Made by a program: the position numbers and the translations under genes. A DNA stretch of 64,000 bases, taken from contig NZ_JAGYPM010000004.1 of NCBI RefSeq assembly GCF_018343665.1, positions 584,381-648,380 on the forward strand, given 5' to 3'. Origin of the DNA: Cytobacillus citreus (GTDB lineage Bacteria; Bacillota; Bacilli; Bacillales; Cytobacillaceae). Position 1 is the first letter of the stretch, and each line of letters begins with the position of its first letter. Positions 33,200 to 41,951 of the stretch are shown here, one piece after another. The notes under the pieces were generated by a model. That model was not told the origin of the DNA and did not search any database. It worked only from the letters and a program-made list of their open reading frames with translations.

Positions 33200-34060
33200 T
33201 CAATCAAATGAAATGTATTTACTTGTATTTCCAGGATATACCCCTTCCGTAAAAAGCCAATGCCAATAGATATCACTATCTTTTTTTCCAATTGAACAAT
33301 CTAGTAGAATCCCTTCCATAGTCTGATTACAATCAAGTCCTATTACATAAAAATCTCGATCATCCGAAATATCTTTTAATACAGTTGTATTTTCATGCGT
33401 GCTGCAAATCTTAAAAATACTATTTATCGTATTGTTAAATTCACTGCTATCCTCTTTTAATTTTTTTATATTTTGTAGGGGATCCCAGTTGTCGGATTTG
33501 TGGATTTGAGGAAAATGGAGTAAGAAGTGAGTATTTAGCAATACTTCACACATTTTTAGTTCATCATGATATTTATTGATGTGATTTTCAATAGTGAGGG
33601 ACCAGGAAGTACCGACTCTCCTGTCAAGCCAGCGAACAAATTTTTTTAGTTCATGGAGGAATTTTTCAACTTCTTTTTTCTGGGGTGTGACATGCATATG
33701 AAGAGGGAAAATCGTAATCATAAGTTCTTCCCAAAATGATGGCTGGCAGTTTTCCCAAGAGGTGGGGCAGGTATCTTCTAAGTAAAAACTCATAAATATA
33801 GAGATGATTCGAAGAAATTCATTTCTGTTTTGGTCTCGAGGCTTTTCGCGTTTATACGCTATTAGATCCTTTCCATAGTATTCAAACAACCCTCGATACC
33901 TCATGTTAAATTGTGAGCTGATTTGAATATTTTGGAGGACTTCCTTGCGTTCCTGTTCGCAGTTAATGGGGAATTTTCTTACCTTTACTTGCGGAATAGG
34001 TCCACAGCAAATTACTTGATCCTTTCCGCTGCCACAATTACATAATATTAATCTTCTCAT
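33200..34060 (-). CDS. SEC-C motif protein of unknown function
   Basis: About 286 residues. The very N-terminus carries a SEC-C zinc motif, Cys7, Cys9, Cys18, Cys19 in CNCGSGKDQVICCG, the same motif that ends SecA. The remainder is helical, with no domain I recognise. SEC-C proteins bind Zn2+ and often nucleic acid or ribosome partners. The start at 34060 is preferred over 34072 because the AAAGG site directly abuts the latter. No operon partner. Confidence 0.65.
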   Translation of the reverse strand: MRRLILCNCGSGKDQVICCGPIPQVKVRKFPINCEQERKEVLQNIQISSQFNMRYRGLFEYYGKDLIAYKREKPRDQNRNEFLRIISIFMSFYLEDTCPTSWENCQPSFWEELMITIFPLHMHVTPQKKEVEKFLHELKKFVRWLDRRVGTSWSLTIENHINKYHDELKMCEVLLNTHFLLHFPQIHKSDNWDPLQNIKKLKEDSSEFNNTINSIFKICSTHENTTVLKDISDDRDFYVIGLDCNQTMEGILLDCSIGKKDSDIYWHWLFTEGVYPGNTSKYISFD

Positions 34061-34257
34061 GAAATAAATCATCCTTCTTTCTTGTTAAGTTGTAAAAACA
34101 GGGAATTTGCAACAGAGAGGGGAATAAACGAGATGAATAGTGAAGGTTACCTATAGTATAGATTATTAAGATGTATTATGCACTAATAATTCTGATAATT
34201 CATTTGAGCGTGAAGGTCCTTAATTCTCAAAAGAAGGCCACTTAGACTAGCAATGAA

Positions 34258-34338
34258 TTTTTAATATATCCTCAAGGTATTAAAGTCAGGTTAAAAGATG
34301 GACAGAGTGGACGCGTCCAAGAAATTCACGCTAAATAA
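34258..34338 (+). pseudogene. YwbE-like (DUF2196) C-terminal remnant
   Basis: The frame ends YPQGIKVRLKDGQSGRVQEI-HAK, very close to the C-terminus of Bacillus YwbE proteins ((H/Y)P(H/Q)GIKVRLxxGxxGRVxEI). The first about 40 residues are missing. Confidence 0.7.
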
Positions 34339-34349
34339 AAGAAGTGTAA

Positions 34350-34386
34350 AAGCATTCATAGGACAATTCCTAGAATGCTTATTTTA
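34350..34386 (+). terminator. Terminator of the ywbE-like remnant
   Basis: AAGCATTC / GAATGCTT stem followed by ATTTTAT, 12 bp after the stop. Confidence 0.6.
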
Positions 34387-34680
34387 TCGCAGATTAACGG
34401 GCTGTAACACCCCCACTAATTGAAGTTTCACTTTATTTAGAAGTATTTCAAAAGATCATCAAACTGTTCTATCACTTTATCATATTCACTTACTTTTCCA
34501 AATCCATACGTTGCATAAACACTAAATAGGTGCTCCTTTCAAGGCTTTTTGGTGGTCTTTTCAACTTCCATTTTCCTTGATTTGGTGCACCTTTTCATAT
34601 TAATCTGAAAAGGTAATGAAGTTACTTGTGAAAGGTTAAAATAATCTAATAAATATAAATTGAACGGGGGTTGGTTTTGT
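34387..34680. other. Gap with a further leftward gene remnant
   Basis: On the - strand a frame ending at about 34432 reads SVYATYGFGKVSEYDKVIEQ and then FDDLLKYF, the apparent end of a lost protein that I do not recognise. GGTGCAC/GGTGCTCC-type repeats at 34530-34595 form an imperfect hairpin (AAAAGGTGCACC and GGTGCTCCTTTC). Confidence 0.4.
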
Positions 34681-36138
34681 TTGGAATTAAATAACTTGGT
34701 TCCACTACTTGTTGTCATAATAGTGGTTTTGAATATCTTGTTAGCAGTAGTTGTTATTTTTTTCGAAAGAAGAGATATTGGCTCAACGTGGGCATGGCTA
34801 ATGGTGTTGCTCTTTCTACCTATTATTGGATTTTTCGTTTATGTCTTCCTAGGCCGTCAATTAAAGCGGAAAAATTTCTATAAACTGTCTGATGAAGAGA
34901 GAAGCTATCTTCAATCTTCAGTTAATGAACAATTGGAGCAGATACGGAATAAGGAGCTTCAAAAAAACAATAGGATGTTACAGAAGTACTCCCAGTTAAT
35001 TAAAATGAACTTACAATCATCCAATGCATTAGTGACACAAGATAATGAAGTTGTCATTTTTCATGATGGGAATGATAAATTTGATGCTTTGTTTAACGAT
35101 ATCAGACAAGCCAAAAAAGAAATTAATATTGAATACTACATCATCCAACGAGATTCCCTAGGGGAAAAACTGAGAGATGAACTTACTAAAAAAGCAAAGG
35201 AAGGAGTCAAAGTCCGTATCCTTTATGATGAAATTGGTTCTAAGAAGATGACTCCTTCGTTTTTTAAAGAACTTCTTTCCTATAATGGGGAAGTTGAGGT
35301 TTTCTTCCCTTCTTTCTTTAAATTAATTAACTTCCGTGTTAACAATAGAAATCATAGGAAGCTTTGTATCATCGATGGTGAAATTGCCTATATCGGAGGA
35401 TTTAATATCGGTAATGAATATCTAGGGAAGGATGAAAAATTTGGCTATTGGCGGGACACTCATTTCAGATTGAAGGGAGGGGCCGTCAATCATATTCAAG
35501 GGAGATTTATTTTAGACTGGAACCAAGCAAGAAAGCAAAAAAAGGTAGATCGTAGGGATTTTTCATTTCAAAAGGGATTGCATGACGGGAGTAGCATTGC
35601 TCAAATCATTGCTAGCGGACCTAACTCAAAAATAGAACACCTCAAAAATATGTATGTAAAGTTAATTATGTCTGCCAAAAAAAGTGTATATATACAAACC
35701 CCTTATTTCATTCCTGATACTAGTTTTATGGATGCTTGTAAAATAGCGTTGCTCTCTGGGGTTGATGTACGTATTATGATTCCTAATAAACCTGATCACC
35801 CTTTTGTCTATTGGGCTTCTTGGGCGCATGCTGGAGAACTTTTGAGATACGGGGCTAAAATACTGCTATATGAGAATGGGTTTTTACACGCTAAAACGAT
35901 TGTTGTTGACGAGGAAGTGGCTTCGGTAGGTACAACCAACATTGATACGCGCAGCTTTAGATTAAATTTTGAAGTAAACGCCATTGTATATGATGAGCAA
36001 ATTTCTGCACAACTTCAAAATTTATTTCTTAAGGACAGTGAAGCAAGTTCAAAACTTACACTTGAACGATATAAAGAACGATCCACTATTATCAAATGTA
36101 AAGAAGCCGTCTCCCGCCTACTCTCGCCTATTTTGTAA
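34681..36138 (+). CDS. cls: Cardiolipin synthase (phospholipase D family)
   Basis: About 485 residues. Two N-terminal membrane helices (about 5-25 and 34-55, ending GFFVYVFLGRQLKRKNFY) are followed by two phospholipase D domains with HKD signatures: NHRKLCIIDGEIAYIGGFNIG (His about 225) and FLHAKTIVVDEEVASVGTTN (His about 403). It joins two phosphatidylglycerol molecules to make cardiolipin at the membrane. Start TTG at 34681 fits GGGGG about 10 bp upstream. All catalytic residues are present. The C-terminus, SAQLQNLFLKDSEASSKL onward, is as in other Bacillus enzymes. Confidence 0.93.
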   Translation: MELNNLVPLLVVIIVVLNILLAVVVIFFERRDIGSTWAWLMVLLFLPIIGFFVYVFLGRQLKRKNFYKLSDEERSYLQSSVNEQLEQIRNKELQKNNRMLQKYSQLIKMNLQSSNALVTQDNEVVIFHDGNDKFDALFNDIRQAKKEINIEYYIIQRDSLGEKLRDELTKKAKEGVKVRILYDEIGSKKMTPSFFKELLSYNGEVEVFFPSFFKLINFRVNNRNHRKLCIIDGEIAYIGGFNIGNEYLGKDEKFGYWRDTHFRLKGGAVNHIQGRFILDWNQARKQKKVDRRDFSFQKGLHDGSSIAQIIASGPNSKIEHLKNMYVKLIMSAKKSVYIQTPYFIPDTSFMDACKIALLSGVDVRIMIPNKPDHPFVYWASWAHAGELLRYGAKILLYENGFLHAKTIVVDEEVASVGTTNIDTRSFRLNFEVNAIVYDEQISAQLQNLFLKDSEASSKLTLERYKERSTIIKCKEAVSRLLSPIL

Positions 36139-36198
36139 GTTAGTATAAACAATTTCGGAATATAAACCTTGACACAAATGTGTTAAGGTTTGTTTTAA

Positions 36199-36281
36199 GA
36201 AATAGTGCCTGTGTCACCACCCGGATTTTGTCGAAAAATCTGGTTAGTTCGACATTTTTCGAGGAGTGACAGGCATTGTTC
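36199..36281. repeat. Family A hairpin repeat, copy 3
   Basis: A complete element, GAAATAGTGCCTG to GACAGGCATTGTTC, containing TCGAAAAA / TTTTTCGA inside. A GT insertion in the left arm (CCTGTGTCACC) and GGCATT instead of GGCACT in the right arm are the only departures from copy 4. Confidence 0.85.
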
Positions 36282-36340
36282 GAAAAGATATATTTTATAA
36301 GCGATTGACATAGGTTGAATATTATGTAAAATTAATATAC

Positions 36341-36353
36341 CGACGGTTGGTTT
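36341..36353. promoter_or_regulatory. Possible TetR operator
   Basis: ACCGACGGTTGGT contains the imperfect palindrome ACCGAC/GTTGGT directly upstream of the tetR-like start. TetR proteins typically bind such sites. Confidence 0.4.
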
Positions 36354-36371
36354 ATTAAAAGGAGTGATACT

Positions 36372-37055
36372 ATGGCAAGGATTTTAAAGCAAGAGGAATA
36401 TAATGCAAAGCGCAATGAAATTCTCAATGCTGCTCAAAAGTTTGTTTATACAAAGGGCTACGAGCAGATGGCAATTCAGGATATACTGACTGAACTAGGC
36501 ATTTCTAAGGGTACTTTTTTTCATTATTTTCCATCAAAGCAGGCTATGTTGGAGGTACTCGTTGAGCGCTTAATGGATCAGGGAGTGGAGCAGATAACCC
36601 CAATAGTTAGGGATGAGGGCCTATCGGCCATAGAGAAGTTGATTAATTACTTCGCAGTGGCAGGAAAGTGGAAGGTTGGACAAAAGGATTATTTGATAAG
36701 TCTAATGAGGGTATGGTACAGCGATGATAATGCAATTGTTCGTCAGAAGATGCTCACCTATTCAACTGAACGCATTTCACCTCTACTGTCTTCGATTATT
36801 TTACAAGGGATTCATGAAGGGACATTTAAACCTTCCTTTCCTGATTACGCAGGTGAAGTTATGCTGTCTCTGATACAAAGCCTATGGGATAGATTATCTA
36901 TGCTGATTCTAACCGATGGGCAGGACAGAAACAGCATTGACCAAATGAAAAACATACTTGCAGCGTATACTGATTCCATAGAGAAGGTATTGGGAATACC
37001 TGAATCTACTCTTAGTCTAATTGATTATGAAACAATCAATCATTGGTTTATATAA
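36372..37055 (+). CDS. TetR/AcrR-family transcriptional regulator
   Basis: 227 residues. The N-terminal HTH spans about 10-55: ILNAAQKFVYTKGYEQMAIQ then DILTELGISKGTFFHYFPSK, a textbook TetR motif. The rest is an all-helical ligand-binding domain. A repressor role is expected, probably controlling itself and the membrane MBL protein whose start lies 20 bp after its stop codon. GTTGGTTTATTAAAAGGAG precedes the ATG, and ACCGACGGTTGGT (about 36341-36353) is a palindrome right before the ribosome binding site, a plausible operator. Confidence 0.9.
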   Translation: MARILKQEEYNAKRNEILNAAQKFVYTKGYEQMAIQDILTELGISKGTFFHYFPSKQAMLEVLVERLMDQGVEQITPIVRDEGLSAIEKLINYFAVAGKWKVGQKDYLISLMRVWYSDDNAIVRQKMLTYSTERISPLLSSIILQGIHEGTFKPSFPDYAGEVMLSLIQSLWDRLSMLILTDGQDRNSIDQMKNILAAYTDSIEKVLGIPESTLSLIDYETINHWFI

Positions 37056-37074
37056 ACTAGAGGAGATGACAACT

Positions 37075-38640
37075 TTGTCAATAACCTTAAAAATACTCAA
37101 AAACATTGGAAAAGGTCTACTATTGATATTATCTCTATGGCTGTTAGCCATTATGTCTATCGTATTCTATATGAAGGGGATAAACCCCATATTGCTAACC
37201 TTTTATGTCATCATGTCACTTGCGGTGAATACTGGACTTCTTTGGCCGGGTATTTTCAAATTCCTCGCCAAAGGGGAGAAAAGCAGAAAGAGAGTGCTGA
37301 AGTTCTTTGGTATACCTTCAGCAGTGTTGTTTATTATTTTTTATGCAGCAGTTATATTCTATATTCAGGATTTACCAGTAATTTTGGGGATTCTCTCAGT
37401 TATCGCTTTTCTTCTTATGGTTATAGACTTTAAGAGACCTGAATCCTTGTCGAAATCTTTTGCGAAAAAAAGTAAATGCAGCCGACTAAGCTTACTCGGT
37501 GTACCGGCTATCATATTGCTAGTCTTAATGTTTATTTCGGTGCCAATGGTTGAAAATTATCTTACAAGCCTTTTTAAGCAGGCCGAGGAGAAGCGTCTAC
37601 AGGCCATTCAATCTGCAACTATTAAAACGCCCGCAATAGATGGCAAGGTTAAGGTTTATCCCCTTCACGTGGGAGATACAATTCTCGCCTATGGGCAATT
37701 CTACGGGGGTTTTGATGGCTGGGTAGGATTGACAGGATATTTTAAGACACTTGTGGATGAAAATACTATTACTATACCGTTATACACATATCTTATAGAC
37801 CACCCCGACCATGGTCTTATGATGGTTGATGCAGCCATTAACTGGGAACAGGCAAATGAACATGATGGGTTCTATAACCACAATTACATGGTTTCACGTC
37901 TGCTGACGGTGAAAAATGAATACAGACTTACTACGGAGCAGGAGCTTCAAGTTCAGGTGGAGAGACTGGGCTATAAGCTTGAGGATATAAAAACGGTATT
38001 TATGACGCACTCTCATGATGACCATGCAGGCGGGCTGCGAAACCTACCCAATTCCAAAGCTGTAATAAGCAAGGAGGATTGGGAAAAGGGAACCTCAATT
38101 TACCCATATTCCTTTGATTTAGTAAAGGATGATCTCGAGCTGTTTACCTATGATTCTGGTGAATTTAAGAGCTTTTCAAAAAGCCTGGATTACTTTGGTG
38201 ATGGAAGTGTTATACTTCTCCCTACTCCCGGCCACTCCCCAGGACACACTGCTGTTTTGGTACAGACGGAGGGATATGATCTTTTATTCATGGGAGATAC
38301 TCCATACACCTTAAATCATATGTCAATTGAAGAGGTGAGACAGCTGACTTTAGGTAGTGTAGAGGAAGAAAAACAGCTGGAGGCAACCCGTAATCTACAG
38401 AAATTAGTCGATGCCAAGCCTGACACAGTTATGTTATTTGCCCATGATTATACTGATTATCAGAGTGATTACATTGAGAAGTTTCTTATAGATGGCCGTT
38501 TCTCAGAGGAAGAGCTGCAGAATATAAGAGACTATAGATCCAAGATTTTCGACGATAAATGGAAATTAAAGCCGGGCAATATGCCTTATTATATACCTGC
38601 ATCGGGCGATAAGGAAACAGGCAACGTAGAATTCAAATAA
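37075..38640 (+). CDS. Membrane protein with C-terminal metallo-beta-lactamase-fold hydrolase domain
   Basis: About 521 residues. Five hydrophobic helices occupy residues 1-about 170. An MBL-fold domain fills about 200-510: HSHDDHAGG (His about 312, the HxHxDH zinc motif), GHSPGHTAV (His), FMGDTPY (Asp) and FAHDYTDYQ (His). This pattern resembles N-acyl homoserine lactonase-type MBL hydrolases. TTG at 37075 is chosen because GAGGAG (37060-37065) lies 9 bp upstream; the ATG at 37066 directly abuts that site. It is co-transcribed with the TetR gene. The fusion of a membrane bundle to an MBL domain is unusual; the substrate is unknown. Confidence 0.8.
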   Translation: MSITLKILKNIGKGLLLILSLWLLAIMSIVFYMKGINPILLTFYVIMSLAVNTGLLWPGIFKFLAKGEKSRKRVLKFFGIPSAVLFIIFYAAVIFYIQDLPVILGILSVIAFLLMVIDFKRPESLSKSFAKKSKCSRLSLLGVPAIILLVLMFISVPMVENYLTSLFKQAEEKRLQAIQSATIKTPAIDGKVKVYPLHVGDTILAYGQFYGGFDGWVGLTGYFKTLVDENTITIPLYTYLIDHPDHGLMMVDAAINWEQANEHDGFYNHNYMVSRLLTVKNEYRLTTEQELQVQVERLGYKLEDIKTVFMTHSHDDHAGGLRNLPNSKAVISKEDWEKGTSIYPYSFDLVKDDLELFTYDSGEFKSFSKSLDYFGDGSVILLPTPGHSPGHTAVLVQTEGYDLLFMGDTPYTLNHMSIEEVRQLTLGSVEEEKQLEATRNLQKLVDAKPDTVMLFAHDYTDYQSDYIEKFLIDGRFSEEELQNIRDYRSKIFDDKWKLKPGNMPYYIPASGDKETGNVEFK

Positions 38641-39357
38641 GCAATAAAGGGCCATTCCAAAAACCGACGGGGTTTGAATTTGTTATATAAAGGGGCATTT
38701 TAATTTACTTAATTACCAATATAGGGCGCAATCCTGGAACAGGATAAGCGCTCATTTTCATTTTAGGGCCAGAATGTTGTAAAACACTAGTCAAATTTAA
38801 TGAACAGGTTGATGAAGAATAACAATTATTTATAGAAGGTATTTCACTTTTTGGTTCGAGTACAAAGCAGATTCAATTAGAACTAATGGACCTAAAAAAA
38901 TATAACAATGGGGTTATTTTTCCAAAATACAGGATTATATACAGGTAAACTATTGAATTGTTTAAAAAGCCGACAAAAGACACATTGTTTAATTTACTCC
39001 CATATGATACCATTTTTTTATCTGGATGATTGGAGGGTTCCTTAAAAATGAAGTTCCGATTTGCACCTTTATTTAACTAATTTAATAGTTATTAAAGGCT
39101 CTACCTGTGCGTAGAGTAATCGGGATTAGTCTGCCTATTTTTAAGAAACCTTTAACCGGTATATAAACATGCGTTAAGAGGGGGGACGATTCTACCCTCT
39201 TTTTGTGTGCCTAAAATCGATCAAATGATAAAGAAAATGTCGAAGGGAATGCCATAACCCATTAGTAATTCTAATTTTTCTGACGTTTTCTTTGCCATTT
39301 ATCTCGTTTCTTAAAAAAAATTTTATCTTTTTGGGATAGTATTCCCGTTTATTCACG

Positions 39358-39384
39358 CACAGGTGGCCAACCTGTGTTTTTTAT
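39358..39384 (+). terminator. Hairpin terminator-like structure before the SDR gene
   Basis: CACAGGT / ACCTGTG stem, five-base loop and six Ts. It precedes, rather than follows, an intact gene by about 105 bp and could be a leftover terminator or a leader attenuator. Confidence 0.55.
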
Positions 39385-39409
39385 TTTGATTGATATGGAG
39401 GAATCACGA

Positions 39410-39436
39410 ATGAGCGAGAAAATAATAAAGAAGTAG
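39410..39436 (+). other. Eight-codon mini-ORF with a strong ribosome binding site
   Basis: ATG AGC GAG AAA ATA ATA AAG AAG TAG follows GGAGG at good spacing, right after a terminator-like hairpin and 52 bp before the SDR start. It may be a leader peptide, or the debris of an N-terminus. Confidence 0.35.
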
Positions 39437-39488
39437 TCAGGGATTAATGAACTTGGAATCTAAAAAACGAAAAGGATGGTGACTAACT

Positions 39489-40361
39489 GTGACCGAAAAC
39501 GTTAAAACACCCCGTGTCTGGTTTATTACAGGAGCAAGCAGCGGCCTTGGGCTGGAATTTGTAAATGCTGCCTTGGAAACAGGGGACAGAGTCGTTGCAG
39601 TGGCCAGAAATATTGAAAAAATAAATGAGATGTACCGCGAATATCCTGAAACGTTATTGCCTTTAAAACTTGATGTGACCAATAGAGGGGCAGTTTTTTC
39701 AACCGTTGCAACCGCTATTGAACATTTTGGAAAGCTTGATATTGTGATTAACAATGCAGGTAACATGGTCTTGGGGATGATCGAAGAACAGAGTGAAGAG
39801 GAAGCGAGAAGCCAGCTCGAGACCAATTTTTTTGGCGCCCTCTGGGTTTGTCAGGCAGTGATGCCTCATTTGCGGGAACAGAGCTCAGGACATATCATTC
39901 AAATTTCCAGCATAGGCGGCTTGGTTTCCGGTCCAATGGCCGGCGTTTACAGTGCGAGCAAATTTGCATTGGAAGGCATGAGCGAGGCTTTAGCCCAGGA
40001 AGCAGCTCACTTTGGAGTGAAACTGACGATTGCTGAACCTGGTGGGTATTGGACGAATCTTTATTTAAAAATGCGAACGAGTCAGCCTATGGACGCTTAT
40101 GATCCATTACGGAACGAACTGGCTCAACAAAATTCGGAAGGATCTGTCGATAGCGACCCAAGACTGGCGGCCGAAGCGATCTTAAAATTGGCAAATAGTG
40201 AAAATCCGCCGTTACGGCTGATTCTGGGAAGTGTTGTCTATGACATAGCAATTGATTCTGCTAAAAAACGAATCGATGTCTGGAAGCAGTGGGAAGAAGT
40301 AAGCCGTGCTGCTGAAAAGGCCATTCCAGCACCAGAAGGGTATGGAGAAATGGAAAATTAA
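39489..40361 (+). CDS. Short-chain dehydrogenase/reductase (SDR)
   Basis: 290 residues of the classical SDR fold. NAD(P)-binding TGASSGLGLEFV (about 12-23), NNAGNMV and the catalytic Ser/Tyr/Lys in IQISSIGGL and YSASKFALEG. The C-terminus is longer than FabG proteins, as in the retinol dehydrogenase-like 'oxidoreductase' group that includes DltE-like proteins. Substrate is unknown. GTG start with AAAGGATGG upstream. A solid terminator follows. Confidence 0.88.
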   Translation: MTENVKTPRVWFITGASSGLGLEFVNAALETGDRVVAVARNIEKINEMYREYPETLLPLKLDVTNRGAVFSTVATAIEHFGKLDIVINNAGNMVLGMIEEQSEEEARSQLETNFFGALWVCQAVMPHLREQSSGHIIQISSIGGLVSGPMAGVYSASKFALEGMSEALAQEAAHFGVKLTIAEPGGYWTNLYLKMRTSQPMDAYDPLRNELAQQNSEGSVDSDPRLAAEAILKLANSENPPLRLILGSVVYDIAIDSAKKRIDVWKQWEEVSRAAEKAIPAPEGYGEMEN

Positions 40362-40395
40362 AAACAACACCCATGAACCATTTTTTCAAGGGAAG

Positions 40396-40427
40396 AGGCG
40401 ATTCAATTATTTGGATCGCCTTTTTAT
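40396..40427 (+). terminator. Terminator after the SDR gene
   Basis: AGGCGATTC / GGATCGCCT stem followed by TTTTTAT, about 35 bp after the stop codon. Confidence 0.8.
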
Positions 40428-40460
40428 CCCCTTAATAGGAATTCTCCCTCCCATCTTCTT

Positions 40461-40622
40461 TTATTGAAGCCCGCGCCCTTGAATGTTTTGATGCTTTGCT
40501 TCAATGAGGAACACACTGCCAATTAACTCTTTGGTTTCTACAAAAGGACCATCCGTAACCATTACCTTCCCGTTTTTACGCTGCAAGCATTTGGTCTCCA
40601 AGTCGAGCCCAGCATCCATCAT
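40461..40622 (-). pseudogene. YciI/DGPF-domain protein fragment
   Basis: The fragment includes KVMVTDGPFVETKELIGSVF-LIEA, the hallmark of YCII-related proteins encoded with ECF sigma factors. Both ends are lost: upstream it meets a family B repeat arm at 40623, and downstream the frame becomes unrelated (KHQNIQGRGLQ). Confidence 0.7.
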
Positions 40623-40652
40623 GGAAACACAGGGACGGTTCCTGCGTTTCCC
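40623..40652. repeat. Family B repeat, left-arm remnant
   Basis: GGAAACACAGGGACGGTTCC followed by TGCGTTTCCC matches the left end of the full elements. The interior and right arm are gone; family A copy 4 follows 10 bp later. Confidence 0.65.
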
Positions 40653-40661
40653 TACTGCTGA

Positions 40662-40743
40662 GAAATAGTGCCTGTCACCACCCGGATTTTGTCGAAAAAC
40701 CTGGTTAGTTCGACATTTTTCGAGGAGTGACAGGCACTGTTCT
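40662..40743. repeat. Family A hairpin repeat, copy 4 (best-preserved)
   Basis: GAAATAGTGCCTGTCACC ... GAGTGACAGGCACTGTTCT, with perfect outer arms GTGCCTGTCAC / GTGACAGGCAC and inner TCGAAAAA / TTTTTCGA. It is 82 bp long and serves as the reference copy for the family. Confidence 0.9.
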
Positions 40744-41004
40744 AAGGATGGAAGAGAATCCACAGTATTACTAGAAGCTATATTCAGTATAGAACATTCT
40801 ATATTAAAGTCTGTTTCAGAAGAATTACTTTCCTTAATGGAGAGTAACAGTTTTGATGTAAGGAGAAGATTACTGAAGGAACTCGGTAATAGCCAATGGG
40901 TGGATCGAAGTGATTCTATTCCAATCGTAAATAAGGCATTAAGTGACGAGAACTCAAGTATTCGCAACCAAGCTGTTATTACTTATCGAAGTTTAGGATT
41001 GTAA
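40744..41004 (+). pseudogene. HEAT-repeat protein, C-terminal fragment
   Basis: An open frame of 86 codons with no start reads KDGRESTVLLEAIFSIEHSI onward to RNQAVITYRSLGL and stop. The helical-repeat pattern (DVRRRLLKELGNS ... DENSSIRNQAVITYRSLG) matches HEAT-like repeats. It begins exactly at the family A repeat border, so the 5' part was lost there. Confidence 0.6.
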
Positions 41005-41074
41005 GAATAAAGTTTCAAAGGAACTAGAATATTAGAAATTAAATCGGACGAATTAAACGGATTATTTTCCATTC

Positions 41075-41632
41075 TCTAGATCCTGTCAGTGTGAAAACAC
41101 GCCTTGGCTACACGGAAGTAAACGAGTGGCAAGAGTGGCTAACGCATATTTTAAAACAGGATATCGCGAACCTTTCTATTCATTTACGTACAAGAAAGGA
41201 AATGAGCCAAGTAGATGCTTATTGGGAGCTCATTCCGGAAATCAAAAAATTACGTGATCGTATAGCACCAAATACGCTACTAACAATCAACGGAGACATT
41301 CCTGATCGAGAAACTGGTCTGAAGCTCGTTGAACAATACGGTGTGGACGGGGTTATGATGGGCGCGGTATTTTTAAAAATCCTTTTGCTTTTGAAAAAGA
41401 GTCAAAAGAGCATAGCAGTATGGAATACCTTGATCTTCTAAGATTGCACCTTGATCTTCATGACAAATATTTAGAAGAATTGCCACGTTCAATCACTAGG
41501 CTTCATCGCTTTTTCAAAATATATGTCAAAGGATTCCGAGGGGTAAGTGAATTAAGAAATCAATTAATGAACACAAAGTCAACAGATGAAGTGCGTAAAT
41601 TGCTCAATAACTTTGGAAATGAATGTTGATGG
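41075..41632 (+). pseudogene. tRNA-dihydrouridine synthase (Dus), truncated and frameshifted
   Basis: Starts at [20 protein letters not shown] and continues through [20 protein letters not shown] and GVDGVMMG, the FMN-phosphate binding end of the Dus barrel. Near 41365-41420 the frame shifts, after which [19 protein letters not shown]-type sequence and the helical domain ([20 protein letters not shown]) follow in another frame up to 41629. The N-terminal about 130 residues are missing. It is clearly non-functional. Confidence 0.85.
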
Positions 41633-41693
41633 ATGGGGACAGTAAAATGATGTAATTCTCAAAAAGTTAGAGAAAAAATGAATCCTATCAACC

Positions 41694-41717
41694 AAGTGCC
41701 TGTCACTCCCCGGATTG
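41694..41717. repeat. Family A partial arm joined to family B element
   Basis: AGTGCCTGTCACTCCCCGGAT matches the outer left arm of family A, then passes straight into the left terminus of family B copy 2. Confidence 0.55.
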
Positions 41718-41907
41718 GAAACATTGGGACGGTTCCTACGTTTCCTTATTGAAAAAAACAGGCTCTTGCTTATTTAAGTGATGAAAGTTGATAAGGAGTA
41801 CTAGTCTCCTTATTACAAACGGATTTCGTTTAATCTTATATAGTAGCATGTGTGATATATGCGACACATATTGACTCGGAAACATGAGAACCGTCCCCGT
41901 GTTTCCC
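41717..41907. repeat. Family B inverted-terminal-repeat element, copy 2
   Basis: 191 bp. The left end is GGAAACATTGGGACGGTTCC; the right end, read on the - strand, starts GGAAACACGGGGACGGTTCT, so the termini are near-perfect inverted repeats. Interior blocks shared with copy 1 include AAACAGGCTCTTGCTTAT-like and AGTTGATAAGGAGT sequences. Confidence 0.75.
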
Positions 41908-41919
41908 CCGAGTTTCCAA

Positions 41920-41944
41920 AGAGGCATTGAACACGCCTCTTTTA
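41920..41944. terminator. Terminator between the Dus remnant and the symporter
   Basis: AGAGGC / GCCTCT stem flanked by T/A runs, suiting either direction; it lies between convergent sequences. Confidence 0.6.
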
Positions 41945-41951
41945 TGTGGCA

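Larger units (their letters stand above)
38641..39488. other. Long gap with fragments, terminator and a mini-ORF
   Basis: Frames such as FIEGISLFGSSTKQIQLELM (about 38830) are remnants of a lost gene I cannot name. AGAGGG/CCCTCT (39176-39206) and the stronger hairpin at 39358 are terminators. An eight-codon ORF lies at 39410-39436. No other gene is visible. Confidence 0.45.

Noticed and set aside
38129-38314. 61-codon frame inside the MBL gene
   Set aside because: Shadow frame within a well-supported coding sequence.
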